36,076 nucleotides of DNA from the NCBI GenBank assembly GCA_003140115.1, contig PLIQ01000104.1, positions 1 through 36,076 on the forward strand, written 5' to 3'. The notes beneath the pieces are model-generated. The model was not told the DNA's origin. It ran no database searches and saw only the letters and a program-made list of their open reading frames with translations. Below are positions 9,194-17,066 of this stretch, piece by piece. The stretch comes from Actinomycetota bacterium. Lineage in GTDB: Bacteria > Actinomycetota > Actinomycetes > Streptosporangiales > Streptosporangiaceae. Every line of letters starts with the position of its first letter. The first letter of the stretch is position 1. The position numbers were made by a program, and so were the translations under genes.

Positions 9194-10485
9194 CCGACAG
9201 CGTTACCGATACCGCGGAGGACGGCACCAGGCTGCACCGTCTGCTCGGCGGCGAGCCCACCGCGTGGCTGGTCCGGCGGGCGCGAGAGCGGATGGAGGCT
9301 GGGCGCCCGCTGACCGGGACGGTGACCTTGACCGACGCGACCGCGGAACAGCGGCGGGCGGTTGAACGGCTAACCGGCCGGGCGCCCCGTTCTGGTTCGT
9401 CGCTGTCAGTGTCGCTGCCCGAGGTGGACCGGGTGCTGCGCGAGAGCGGGGCCGCGCCGGGCGGGCTGGCCGCGGCCGTGGCGCTTCTGACCGGTCCGCT
9501 GCGGGACCGCAACCGCGACCGGATGGATATGGCCTCCGCCTGGGCGGCCGCGTTCGCGCCGCTGGACGACGCCGTAGCGGGCCGCGCCGAGCTTGTCGCT
9601 TGGCGAGGGTGGCTCGATGCGACCGGCGTCGTGCGCCGCCTCGCCCCTTCGGCTGATGTGGCGCTGGCGCTGCTTGACCAGGTGGCGGCGGTGCTGCGAC
9701 GACTGCCGTCGCCGGGGATCCCGATCGGGCGGCTCGCCGCCGAATGCTGCGGCGACGCGCATGCCCTCGACGACGGTCGCCCAGCCGGCACGCTCGCCCT
9801 GTCCGCGGTCCGCGCGCTGGCCGGCCTGCCGTTCGCGGCTGACGTGAACGCGGACTCGCGCCGCACGGTCTGGGCCTTCGTGGGCGTTCACCTCGACGAC
9901 CTCTCCTCGCTGGTGCTCTGCCTCGGCCTGCTCGGCGACACCCGTACCGCGCTGGGCAAGGTGCTAGCGCTGCACCGGGAAGCCGGACAGCCGGCGGTGC
10001 TCACCCTCAGGCAGCTGCGCTGCCACGATGAGGCGCTAACAGCGGGACTGGTGCGGATCTGCGAAAACCCCGTGGTGATCGCGGCCGCCGCGGACGAGCT
10101 CGGCAGCCGTTGCCCGCCACTGGTCTGCGTAGGCGGCCAGCCATCGGCCGCCGGAGGGCGGCTGCTCGACTTGCTGGCGGCGGGCGGCGCGGAGTTCCGC
10201 TACCACGGCGACTTCGACTGGGGCGGTATCCGGATCGCCTGCGCGGTTCGTCAGCGGGTGAGCCAGGGACAGTCGCACTGGCGGCCGTGGCGGTACGACC
10301 GGGACGCCTATGAGGCCGCGGCAACGGCAGTGCTGGCTGCGCATGCCGCCACCCGGCTGCCCCGGCTGGCTGGTGAGCCGGTCGCGACCCCCTGGGATCC
10401 GGGTCTGGCGGCCGCCATGGCGCGCCACGATGTTCGCATCGAGGAGGAACTTTCCCTCGACACTCTGCTCGCGGACCTGGCCTGA
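9190..10485 (+). CDS. jetD: Wadjet nuclease subunit JetD (DUF3323 + DUF2399/Toprim, TIGR02679 family)
   Basis: The start is the GTG at 9190, whose GTGA overlaps the jetC stop, giving 431 residues. The N-terminal part (LHRLLGG, then GRPLTGTVTLTDAT and a PEVDRVLR segment) matches DUF3323. The C-terminal part is a Toprim fold: E292 in CENPVVIAAAADEL, and D341/D343 in YHGDFDWGG, the acidic metal-binding residues of topoisomerase VI-like nucleases. In Wadjet, JetD cleaves the plasmid after the SMC complex finishes extruding it. Every catalytic acidic residue I can identify is present. A further upstream ATG at 9142 would give 16 extra residues but lies within jetC, and the overlap argues against it. 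Confidence 0.9.
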   Translation: MTDSVTDTAEDGTRLHRLLGGEPTAWLVRRARERMEAGRPLTGTVTLTDATAEQRRAVERLTGRAPRSGSSLSVSLPEVDRVLRESGAAPGGLAAAVALLTGPLRDRNRDRMDMASAWAAAFAPLDDAVAGRAELVAWRGWLDATGVVRRLAPSADVALALLDQVAAVLRRLPSPGIPIGRLAAECCGDAHALDDGRPAGTLALSAVRALAGLPFAADVNADSRRTVWAFVGVHLDDLSSLVLCLGLLGDTRTALGKVLALHREAGQPAVLTLRQLRCHDEALTAGLVRICENPVVIAAAADELGSRCPPLVCVGGQPSAAGGRLLDLLAAGGAEFRYHGDFDWGGIRIACAVRQRVSQGQSHWRPWRYDRDAYEAAATAVLAAHAATRLPRLAGEPVATPWDPGLAAAMARHDVRIEEELSLDTLLADLA

Positions 10486-10490
10486 CCGGG

Positions 10491-10517
10491 TTCCGATCGG
10501 CAACGCGAACGTCGGAA
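10491..10517. repeat. Inverted repeat downstream of jetD
   Basis: TTCCGA at 10491-10496 and TCGGAA at 10512-10517 are perfect inverted arms around a 15-base loop, starting five bases after the jetD stop. The position suggests an operon-end structure, but there is no T-tract and the arms are short, so a terminator call is weak. Confidence 0.3.
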
Positions 10518-10588
10518 ATCAAAGGTCCAGATATCGACAAGGCAGGATTGCCCGGATCCGTGCTTCATTCTTGTCTTACGGTAGTCGT

Positions 10589-10807
10589 ATGGCAGCCACG
10601 ACCATCAGCTTCCGCGTCGATGAGCAGACGATGGCCGAACTTCGTCAGCTTGCTGGTGACGGGAACCTGTCGGATGCGATTCGGGAGCTGATCCACGCGC
10701 AGTACGCAGCCCGGCTGTACGCGCAAGCTGCCCGTGACGCCGAACGGCTTCGCAATGACCCGGCCGACCTCGCTGAGATCAAGGCCGTGAACGAGGAGCT
10801 GGCTTGA
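10589..10807 (+). CDS. Ribbon-helix-helix type antitoxin, apparently without its toxin
   Basis: The 72-residue product begins MAATTISFRVDEQTMAELRQ, a ribbon-helix-helix strand and helix, followed by NLSDAIRELI and an acidic tail ending NDPADLAEIKAVNEELA. This is the shape of a CopG/MazE-like antitoxin with a toxin-neutralising tail. TACGGT at 10577-10582 could be a -10 box placing transcription start near the ATG, so the mRNA may be leaderless. The gene ends TGATGA, a typical antitoxin-toxin junction. The ATG there reads only 14 codons (MSGASRVNGRKPTP) before TAG, and that DNA is the antisense of a conserved GNAT tail. The toxin therefore seems to have been lost at a junction near 10.8 kb. 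Confidence 0.7.
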   Translation: MAATTISFRVDEQTMAELRQLAGDGNLSDAIRELIHAQYAARLYAQAARDAERLRNDPADLAEIKAVNEELA

Positions 10808-11738
10808 TGAGCGGCGCGTCCCGCGTGAACGGCCGGAAGCCGACTCCGTAGTACAGCCCGCGCGCCTGCGGGTGCCCCGGTGCACCCAGGCAGGCGACGG
10901 TCATGTGAGTGGCCCCGGCCTCTCGCGCGAGATGCATTCCGTGCAGCAGCATCGCGGTGCCGAGCCCCCGGCGCCAGTAGCCCGGATGTGTCCCGACCGG
11001 TTCGAACTCGGCGGTCTTGTTGGCCTCGTCCAGCCAGATGATCGTCGACGCGGCCATGGTTCCGTCCGGTGCCTGCACCAGGACGTGGAGGTCGCCGCGA
11101 TACGTGGCCGTCCGCCGGACACCCTCATAACCCTCGGCTGTGTAGGTCGACGGAGCCCAGGCGTCCACGTGCGCCTGGACCGCGGCCTCCGGCCCGGCCT
11201 CGTCGGCGGTGCGGAAAGTGAACCCGTCCGGCAGTACAGGCTGCTCCGCATAGGTAAGGTCTCGCTCGTTGAGCTGAGTCCAGGAGCCGGTGTCGCCGAG
11301 CGATGCGGGGTCGGTCTGGTATCCGTGCGCTGCCCACCTTGTCAGCGCGAACTCGTCGGATGCCGATGGCGCTACCGTGCGCTCGAGGTCCGCCGCCATG
11401 GCGTCATACCAGCCGATCACTTCGTCCACCAGCGCGGCGTGGTCAGGTTGTACCTGGTACCCCAGATAGGCGCCGGCGACGTTCGTCACTGACCCGTCGC
11501 TCCGCCTCACCTGATGCGGGAGATAGGCCCAGCCCCACGCCACCAGGACGTCACGGGAGAACCACAGCCGACGCGACCAGGTCCCGCCGTCCGAGGCGTG
11601 GCCTTTGCCCCAGATCCAGGCCAGCTCCCCGAACGACGCGTCACTGTTCACCAGGTCCGGGCGGAGCGCGGTCACGCGCTGCGCCAGGCCCTGCATGAGC
11701 TGTACGTCCGCAGCGGTCACGAGATCGAAGTCACCCAT
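10779..11738 (-). CDS. GNAT-family N-acetyltransferase
   Basis: The 319-residue product starts MGDFDLVTAADVQLMQGLAQ at the ATG at 11738 and has a GNAT fold in its C-terminal half. The acetyl-CoA loop is RRGLGT at about 256-261, followed by LLHGMHLAREAGA and the late beta-bulge segment ARGLYYGVGFRPFTRDAPL. The N-terminal half (GELAWIWGKGHASDGGTWSRRLW) may be a degenerate second acetyltransferase-like domain. The substrate is unknown. Its last 29 bases overlap the antitoxin gene on the other strand. The frame extends upstream to 11909, but that part has no recognisable content and overlaps the LuxR remnant. Confidence 0.8.
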   Translation of the reverse strand: MGDFDLVTAADVQLMQGLAQRVTALRPDLVNSDASFGELAWIWGKGHASDGGTWSRRLWFSRDVLVAWGWAYLPHQVRRSDGSVTNVAGAYLGYQVQPDHAALVDEVIGWYDAMAADLERTVAPSASDEFALTRWAAHGYQTDPASLGDTGSWTQLNERDLTYAEQPVLPDGFTFRTADEAGPEAAVQAHVDAWAPSTYTAEGYEGVRRTATYRGDLHVLVQAPDGTMAASTIIWLDEANKTAEFEPVGTHPGYWRRGLGTAMLLHGMHLAREAGATHMTVACLGAPGHPQARGLYYGVGFRPFTRDAPLIKPAPRSRP

Positions 11739-11799
11739 CGGCGCCACTGTGCCAGGATTCTGCAAAGCCGTCGAACTGTTTGTTCCCCGAAGCGGGTGC

Positions 11800-11955
11800 G
11801 ATGGCGAAGGCGGCCGGGCCCGTGACGGGCAGTCCAATTCCGAGATCGGCGCGGCGCTGTTCCTGAGCCCGCGGACGGTCGAATGGCATCTGCGCAAGGT
11901 GTTCACCAAGCTCGGAATCAGCTCCCGCAGGCAGCTCCGCCAGGCCCTTCGGTTG
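11800..11955 (+). pseudogene. Remnant of a LuxR-type C-terminal DNA-binding domain
   Basis: A stretch translating to ARDGQSNSEIGAALFLSP and TVEWHLRKVFTKLGISSRRQL is an almost perfect LuxR helix-turn-helix (FixJ/NarL type), usually the last 60 residues of an 800-950-residue LAL or similar regulator. Just upstream the reading dissolves into CDGEGGRARDG where the usual LTPQEAQIARLA would be, and no regulator body precedes it. The frame then runs past the expected end without a stop. It is therefore a fragment rather than a gene. It lies between the GNAT gene and the SDR remnant. Confidence 0.75.
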
Positions 11956-11963
11956 GTTCCTGA

Positions 11964-12128
11964 TCATTTCCCGGGCGGGAAGTCGGTCGAGGCGGCCAGG
12001 CCGCCCTGCGCCTCGAAGCTGGCCAGGCGGTCCTTGAGCACGCCGACGGTGATCTGCAGAGCTTGCGATCCGAGGATGATCCGCAGCGGGGCTGGCTCCT
12101 GGTCGGCGCTGGCGATGATGGCGGCGGC
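11964..12128 (-). pseudogene. C-terminal remnant of a short-chain dehydrogenase/reductase
   Basis: Read leftwards from about 12128, AAAIIASADQEPAPLRIILGSQ followed by KDRLASFEAQ and ASTDFPPGK is the typical C-terminal tail of classical SDR oxidoreductases (PPLRLxLGSDA ... STDF). The Rossmann core and the catalytic Tyr-Lys part are absent. The 120 bases upstream give no SDR sequence in any frame I could read. In actinobacteria such SDRs often stand divergent from an XRE/MmyB-like regulator, and a broken one of these follows immediately. This supports deletion of an SDR gene body. Confidence 0.65.
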
Positions 12129-12259
12129 CCTCCTTGAGCTCAGATGTCTTCTGGTCGCGATTCCAGACAACCACCGGCTGCCTGGCGGAGGGAGGGCCGG
12201 CCTTTCCAGGTAATGCCAGTACCTCCTTGGCGGCCGTGCGTGCACATAGCGTGGTTCTC

Positions 12260-13135
12260 ATGGATAACCGAGCCCAGATCCGAGAGTTCCTCATCTCACG
12301 GCGCGAGCGCATCTCCCCCGCGCAGGCCGGGCTACCCGCCTACGGCGGTAACCGCCGGGTGAAGGGGCTCCGGCGCGAGGAGGTCGGCCTGCTCGCGGGC
12401 GTCAGCATTGACTATTACGTCCGCATGGAGCGAGGAAACCTGGCCGGCGCGTCCAACGCTGTCCTGCACGGCATCGCGAACGCGCTTCAGCTCGACGAGG
12501 CCGAACGTACCCACCTGTTTGACCTGGCCCGGGCGGCTCAGCCCAGCCCTCCCCGGCAGCGACGGACCAAGACTTCCGGCGTCACCGGCGGCATCCAGCA
12601 GATCCTGGACGCCATTACCGACGCGCCCGCCTGGGTCCGCAACGCCCGGCACGACATGCTCGCCGCCAACCGCATGGCCCGCGCCCTGTAGGCCCCGCTC
12701 CTCGCCGACCCCCGCAGGCCAGTCAACAACGCCCGCTTCGTCTACCTCGATCCGGCTGCTCACGACTTCTTCACCGACCGGGAACGCTCCGCCGACGACA
12801 TCGCCGCCATGCTCCGCTCCGAGGCAGGCCGCAACCCCCGCGACAAGCAGCTCATCGAGCTGATCGGCGAGCTTTCCACCCGTAGCGAGGACTTCCGCGT
12901 TCGGTGGGCCGCCCACAACGTCCGGTTTCACCGGACCGGCCACAAGCGACTCCACCACCCCGTCGTCGGCCCCCTGGACCTCGACTTCGAGGCCATGGAG
13001 TTTCCCGCCCACCCCGGGCTCACCCTGCTCGTCTACACCGCAGCGCCCGCCAGCCTCGCCGCCGACAACCTCAGACTGCTGGCCAGCTGGGCCGCCACCG
13101 CAGACCAGACCGGAGATTTGCCCACCTACGCCTAG
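12260..13135 (+). pseudogene. XRE-family regulator with MmyB-like ligand domain, interrupted by an in-frame amber codon
   Basis: From the ATG at 12260 the frame reads MDNRAQIREFLISRRERISP, then a helix-turn-helix (KGLRREEVGLLAGVSIDYYVRMERG). After it comes the MmyB-like ligand-binding region QQILDAITDAPAWVRNARHD and LAANRMARAL, then TAG at 12689-12691. The same frame continues without another stop to 13135 with APLLADPRRPVNNARFVYLDP, GHKRLHHPVVGPLDLDFEAM and LLVYTAAPASLAADNLRLLASWA, the rest of the domain. The family normally has Tyr here (ARALYAPLL), so a single TAC to TAG change explains the break. As read, only a 143-residue DNA-binding fragment is made. A sequencing error is the main alternative. 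Confidence 0.85.
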
Positions 13136-13202
13136 CGACCGGAATTCGCCGCCATCTTCTGGGTGATCCCACCGTCCGCGGTCACCTGGAAGAATCCTAG
13201 AC

Positions 13203-14855
13203 GTGGGCCATATCGAGATCGCGCACGTCGACTATTACCTGCCGGATGGTCGAGCGCTGCTCGGTGACATTTCCTTCCGGGTGGGTGAAGGCACCGTCGT
13301 CGCCCTCGTGGGCGCGAACGGAGCCGGCAAGACGACGCTCTTGAGGCTCATGGCCGGCGAACTGAAACCGCACAGCGGAACCGTTACGGTGACCGGCGTG
13401 CTAGGCGTGATGCCGCAGTTCATCGGCTCGGTACGGGACGACCAGACGGTACGCGACCTGCTGGTCTCGATTACGCCGGGCGGGATCCGGGCCGCCGCCC
13501 GCGCGGTCGACGAGGCCGAGCTGGCGATCATGGAGCGGGATGATCAGGCGGCGCAGATGAGCTACGCCCAGGCCCTCAGCGACTGGGCAGATGTACGTGG
13601 TTACGCCGCCGAGACGCTCTGGGATGTATGTACGATGGCGGCGCTCGGAGCCCCTTACGATCGAGCGCAGTGGCGCCAGGTAAGGACGCTGTCCGGCGGT
13701 GAGCAGAAGCGGCTGGTGCTAGAGGCCCTGCTACGCGGCCCCGATGAGGTGCTGTTGCTGGACGAGCCAGACAACTATCTGGATGTTCCCGGCAAGCAGT
13801 GGCTCGAGAAGCAGTTGCAAGGGACCGCCAAGACCGTCATTTTTGTCTCACACGACCGCGAACTGCTCGCCCGGGCGGCGCAGAAGATAGTCAGTGTCGA
13901 ACCGAGTCCCGCGGGCAGCGATGCCTGGGTGCACGGCGCCGGTTTCGGTACCTACCACCAGGCACGCAAGGAACGTTTTGAGCGGTATGAGGAACTCGGG
14001 CGGCGGTGGGATGAAAAGCACGCCCAGCTGAAGCGGCTCGTGCATGACATGCAGCAGTATGCGGCTCGTAGTGACGCAATGGCATCCCGTTATCAGGCGG
14101 CGCAGACCCGACTGCGCAAATTCGAAGAGGCCGGGCCGCCGCCCGAACCTCCCCGTGAGCAGGACATCCGGATGAGGTTGCGGGGAGGGCGAACCGGAAT
14201 GCGGGCCGTGACGTGCCAGGGCCTGGAGCTGACCGGCGTGGTGAAACCGTTCGACCTAGAGGTCTTCTACGGCGAGAGGGTCGCGGTGCTGGGCCCGAAC
14301 GGCTCGGGAAAGTCTCACTTCTTGCGGCTGCTGGCCGGTGAGAAGGTCGCGCATACCGGACAGTGGAAGCTCGGCGCGCGGGTGGTGCCCGGTCATTTCG
14401 CCCAGACACATGCCCGGCCTGAGTTGATAGACCGCACTTTGGTGGAGGTGCTATGGACAGAACATGCCCGGGACCGCGGAGCGGCCATGAACGTGCTACG
14501 GCGGTATGAGCTTGACGGGCAAGGTGACCAGCGCTTCGAGAAGCTGTCGGGCGGACAGCAGGCCCGTTTCCAGATACTGGAGCTGGAACTCCAAGGCGCT
14601 ACTGCGCTTCTGCTCGACGAGCCTACGGATAATCTCGATCTGGAGTCGGCGGAAGCCCTCCAGGAAGGCCTGGAGGCATATGAGGGAACAGTGCTGGCGG
14701 TAACCCACGACCGTTGGTTCGCCCAGTCTTTCGACCGGTACCTATTCTTTAGCCGGGACGGGAGTGCACGAGAGACATCCGGACCAGTCTGGGACGAAAC
14801 CGGGGCGCTACCGATTCGGTTAGCAGTGACCCGCTCCGCTGGCGCTGGCATGTAA
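13203..14855 (+). CDS. ABC-F family ATPase (possible antibiotic-resistance ribosome protection protein)
   Basis: The 550-residue product has two ABC domains and no membrane segment, the ABC-F arrangement. Domain 1 has Walker A GANGAGKTT at 37-45, signature LSGGEQKR and Walker B LLLDEPDNYLD. Domain 2 has GPNGSGKSH, LSGGQQARF and LLLDEPTDNLD. Between them is a charged linker (RKERFERYEELGRRWDEKHAQLKRL) of the kind that reaches into the ribosome. ABC-F proteins act on the ribosome; in actinobacteria many of about this length protect against macrolides, lincosamides or related drugs. Whether this one gives resistance cannot be told from sequence. The start is the GTG at 13203. It is intact, in contrast to its neighbours. 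Confidence 0.87.
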   Translation: MGHIEIAHVDYYLPDGRALLGDISFRVGEGTVVALVGANGAGKTTLLRLMAGELKPHSGTVTVTGVLGVMPQFIGSVRDDQTVRDLLVSITPGGIRAAARAVDEAELAIMERDDQAAQMSYAQALSDWADVRGYAAETLWDVCTMAALGAPYDRAQWRQVRTLSGGEQKRLVLEALLRGPDEVLLLDEPDNYLDVPGKQWLEKQLQGTAKTVIFVSHDRELLARAAQKIVSVEPSPAGSDAWVHGAGFGTYHQARKERFERYEELGRRWDEKHAQLKRLVHDMQQYAARSDAMASRYQAAQTRLRKFEEAGPPPEPPREQDIRMRLRGGRTGMRAVTCQGLELTGVVKPFDLEVFYGERVAVLGPNGSGKSHFLRLLAGEKVAHTGQWKLGARVVPGHFAQTHARPELIDRTLVEVLWTEHARDRGAAMNVLRRYELDGQGDQRFEKLSGGQQARFQILELELQGATALLLDEPTDNLDLESAEALQEGLEAYEGTVLAVTHDRWFAQSFDRYLFFSRDGSARETSGPVWDETGALPIRLAVTRSAGAGM

Positions 14856-14884
14856 TCCCCTCCAGTGCACGCGCACTTGCACCC

Positions 14885-14910
14885 CAACTGTATCACATGT
14901 GATACAGTTG
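14885..14910. promoter_or_regulatory. Perfect 26-bp palindrome, probable operator of the nucleotidyltransferase-HTH pair
   Basis: The sequence from CAACTGTATCACA to TGTGATACAGTTG is self-complementary over all 26 positions. It ends 24 bases before the ATG at 14935, next to an AGGAGG ribosome site at 14921-14926. The GATACA element inside it could act as a -10 box, so a repressor bound here would block transcription. The XRE protein encoded by the second gene of the pair is the natural candidate for autoregulation. The palindrome is directly seen; the binding protein is inferred. Confidence 0.75.
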
Positions 14911-14934
14911 ACGTTATCGTAGGAGGTGTCAAGG

Positions 14935-15639
14935 ATGACCGGACCAGAGTCTGACGCCCCGGGGCTTGCGCGGCCCGAGTTGGTCCGTGTGCTCGAATCG
15001 GCGGCACGGCTCCAAGAGGTCATTCCCGATGCCGTTCTGGTAGGCGGCTCTGCCGCGGCGCTGTGGGCCAACCACCGCCTCTCCTTTGACCACGACCATG
15101 TGCTGGAGGATCTGAGCGCCCGTTTCGATGCGGTACTTGAAGCGATCGAAGCGACGGATGGGTGGGTGACGAACCGGGCCATGGCAGGAAAGATAATCCT
15201 CGGCGAACTAGGCGATATCGAGTCTGGGGTCCGTCAACTTATCCGGAACAGGCCCTTGGAGGTCACAGAAGTGTCGCTGCCGTCCGGACAAGTACTCCGG
15301 GTTCCGACGCCAGACGAGACGCTGCGGGTCAAGGGTTACTTGATTGTCCGGCGCAACCAAGTACGGGACTACCTTGACGTAGCGGCTCTATCTGACAGGT
15401 ACGGGATCGCTCATGCCGCTGATGTGCTTCGGGGTATTGATGTCTACTACTCCGATCAGCGCGGTCCCGAGTCAGAGGATGTGGCGACCCAACTCGCGCG
15501 GCAGCTGGCAGATCCCAGGCCGGCAGATACCCGGACGATACAGCAGCTTGGCCGATACAAAAGCCTGGATACACGCTGGACGGACTGGGGAAACGTCACC
15601 GACGTCTGCCGTTCGCTGGCGGTGGAGATGGTGCAATGA
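14935..15639 (+). CDS. Nucleotidyltransferase-like protein (AbiEii-type toxin candidate)
   Basis: The 234-residue product begins MTGPESDAPGLARPELVRVL, with AGGAGG eight bases before the ATG (a GTG at 14926 inside the ribosome site is unlikely). It has a polymerase-beta-type motif: GGS at 37-39 (LVGGSAAALWA) followed by D52 and D54 in LSFDHDHV. Later, RVKGYLIVRRNQVRDYLDVAAL matches the AbiEii/MNT-like pattern where a lysine and a YLD motif follow the core. Such enzymes act as toxins in type IV or type VII-like systems by adding nucleotides or NMP groups to tRNA or protein. The stop overlaps the next gene by four bases. Family is likely; toxicity is inference. Confidence 0.75.
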   Translation: MTGPESDAPGLARPELVRVLESAARLQEVIPDAVLVGGSAAALWANHRLSFDHDHVLEDLSARFDAVLEAIEATDGWVTNRAMAGKIILGELGDIESGVRQLIRNRPLEVTEVSLPSGQVLRVPTPDETLRVKGYLIVRRNQVRDYLDVAALSDRYGIAHAADVLRGIDVYYSDQRGPESEDVATQLARQLADPRPADTRTIQQLGRYKSLDTRWTDWGNVTDVCRSLAVEMVQ

Positions 15640-16103
15640 CGACTGATTTGAAGTTTCGCAACATTGACGCGTCTCCTGACGACCCAGTAGAGACCTGGCC
15701 CTTCGAGGGCATTCTCGCGGCAGTTGAGCGGGGCACCCTTCCGGATTGGCGGCGGCTGGCGGCCGCGATCCGGGCTGATCCCTGGGGGCCGGTGGCCCAG
15801 CAGGTCCTTGAAGCTATCGGCCTGGCCCGCCCCTACGGAACGACCGAGCTCCTGGCGGGAGTAGTAGAGCGTGCCCGGAAGCTAGCCGCTGATTCGGAAC
15901 GCCAAGACGTGGCATCTGAGGTCAGGAACCTCGTCGGCAGATCCGGCCTGTCCAAGCAGGATTTCGCCGAGCGGATAGGCACGTCGCGGTCTCGCCTGTC
16001 GACCTACATGTCCGGGAAGGTCATGCCCTCGGCGGCCCTGATGGTGCGGATGCGGCGGGTGGCGCTACAAGCCTCGGGGACGGCGGCCCATGCCGGCGGC
16101 TAG
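15636..16103 (+). CDS. XRE-type HTH protein, probable antitoxin/regulator partner of the nucleotidyltransferase
   Basis: The 155-residue product starts at the ATG overlapping the previous stop (ATGA). The first 85 residues (FRNIDASPDDPVETWPFEGI, LAAAIRADPWGPVAQQVLEA) match no domain I know by name. The C-terminal part is a helix-turn-helix: VRNLVGRSGLSKQDFAERIG, then TSRSRLSTYMSGKVMPSAAL. The tight coupling and the palindrome upstream suggest it represses the pair and neutralises or controls the enzyme. In classical AbiE the regulator gene comes first and is of a different HTH type, so the reversed order and XRE fold set this pair apart. Confidence 0.75.
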   Translation: MTTDLKFRNIDASPDDPVETWPFEGILAAVERGTLPDWRRLAAAIRADPWGPVAQQVLEAIGLARPYGTTELLAGVVERARKLAADSERQDVASEVRNLVGRSGLSKQDFAERIGTSRSRLSTYMSGKVMPSAALMVRMRRVALQASGTAAHAGG

Positions 16104-16125
16104 AAGCAGCTATGGTCGCGGTGTC

Positions 16126-17051
16126 CTACAGGCGGATGACGGCCTTGCCGCGGAGGCCGCCTTGGCGAAGCTTTTCGAGGATCTGGCCCACGCCGTCCAG
16201 TTCTACTGTGGAGCGGATCCGCGCGGTGATCGTACGGTCGGCCAGCAGGCCCGCGACCTCGGTCAGCCCTTGCGGCGACAAGAAGGGATTCGCGCTCGAC
16301 GCGCTGTTGTGCGCAGTGATCTGCCGGGCGGCGAACCACCCTTCGTCGGCTGCGAAAATCGCCGAGACCAGGCGGCCGCCGGGCCTGATGAATTCCGCGT
16401 CACCGCGGATGGCCTCCGGGCCGCTGACCAGGTCTAGGACCGCATCCACGCCGTCGGGGTGAGCCGCGTGCAGTGCGCTGGCCACATCGACGGCCCGGCT
16501 GTCGTAGACCTCTTCGGCGCCGAGGCTGCGAGCCTCGTCGGCGTCGCCGCGGACGGTCGCGATGACGTGCGCGCCACGCGAGAGCGCCATCTGTACCGCG
16601 TAGCCACCGACCCCGCCGGTCGCGCCCATGACCACCAGGCGCTGGCCGGAGGTGATGCCCAGCAGGTCCACCGTTCGCAGCGCAGTGACCGCCGCGGTAG
16701 GCAGGGCGGCGGCCTGGTCGTCGGTGACGCCGTCGGGGATAGTGGCCAGCGGCTCGAGCTTGGCGCCCGGCGTGACCGCCGTGTACTGCGCGTACGCGCC
16801 ATGCCGAAGACGCGGTCGCCGGCGTGCAGGTCGTTTCCTCCCGCCGGAGCCCGTTCCACGACACCCGCGAAGTCGATGCCCAGCACATAGGGATATGTCG
16901 ATTTGGCGGTCAGCCGGGCCAGGTTGTTGTTGTCGAGCGGATTGACTCCGGCATACGCCACCCGCAGGAGGAAGGCGTCACCCGCGGCAGGGACCGGCAG
17001 CTCATGGATGGCCGGAGCCTCCCCGAAGCTCTGGACAGCGAACGCGCGTAT
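16126..17051 (-). pseudogene. Zinc-type alcohol dehydrogenase / NADPH quinone oxidoreductase, frameshifted and without start codon
   Basis: Reading leftwards, RAFAVQSFGEAPAIHELPVP, VAYAGVNPLDNNNLARL and YPYVLGIDFAGVVERAP give the N-terminal GroES-like domain of a quinone oxidoreductase. After GDRVFGM near 16800 the frame shifts by one base: the expected GAYAQYTAVTPGAKLEPL continues in another frame. It then runs on as VVMGATGGVGGYAVQMA (NADPH loop) to the normal end GKAVIRL and TAG. The expected first codon is ATA at 17051-17049, preceded in frame by TGA, so no usable start exists. Two separate lesions in one gene point to real decay. The 12-15 bases separating it from the divergent enoyl-CoA hydratase gene leave little promoter space. 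Confidence 0.85.
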
Positions 17052-17066
17052 GGCTCAACATTAGTG

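Larger units (their letters stand above)
11739..12259. other. Gene-poor scar region between GNAT gene and XRE regulator
   Basis: Apart from the LuxR and SDR remnants described separately, no intact gene is seen in this 520-base stretch. A minus-strand segment near 12130-12230 reads KEVLALPGKAGPPSARQPVV and then VVWNRDQKTSELKEG. It may be coding debris, but I cannot assign it to a family. Confidence 0.5.
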
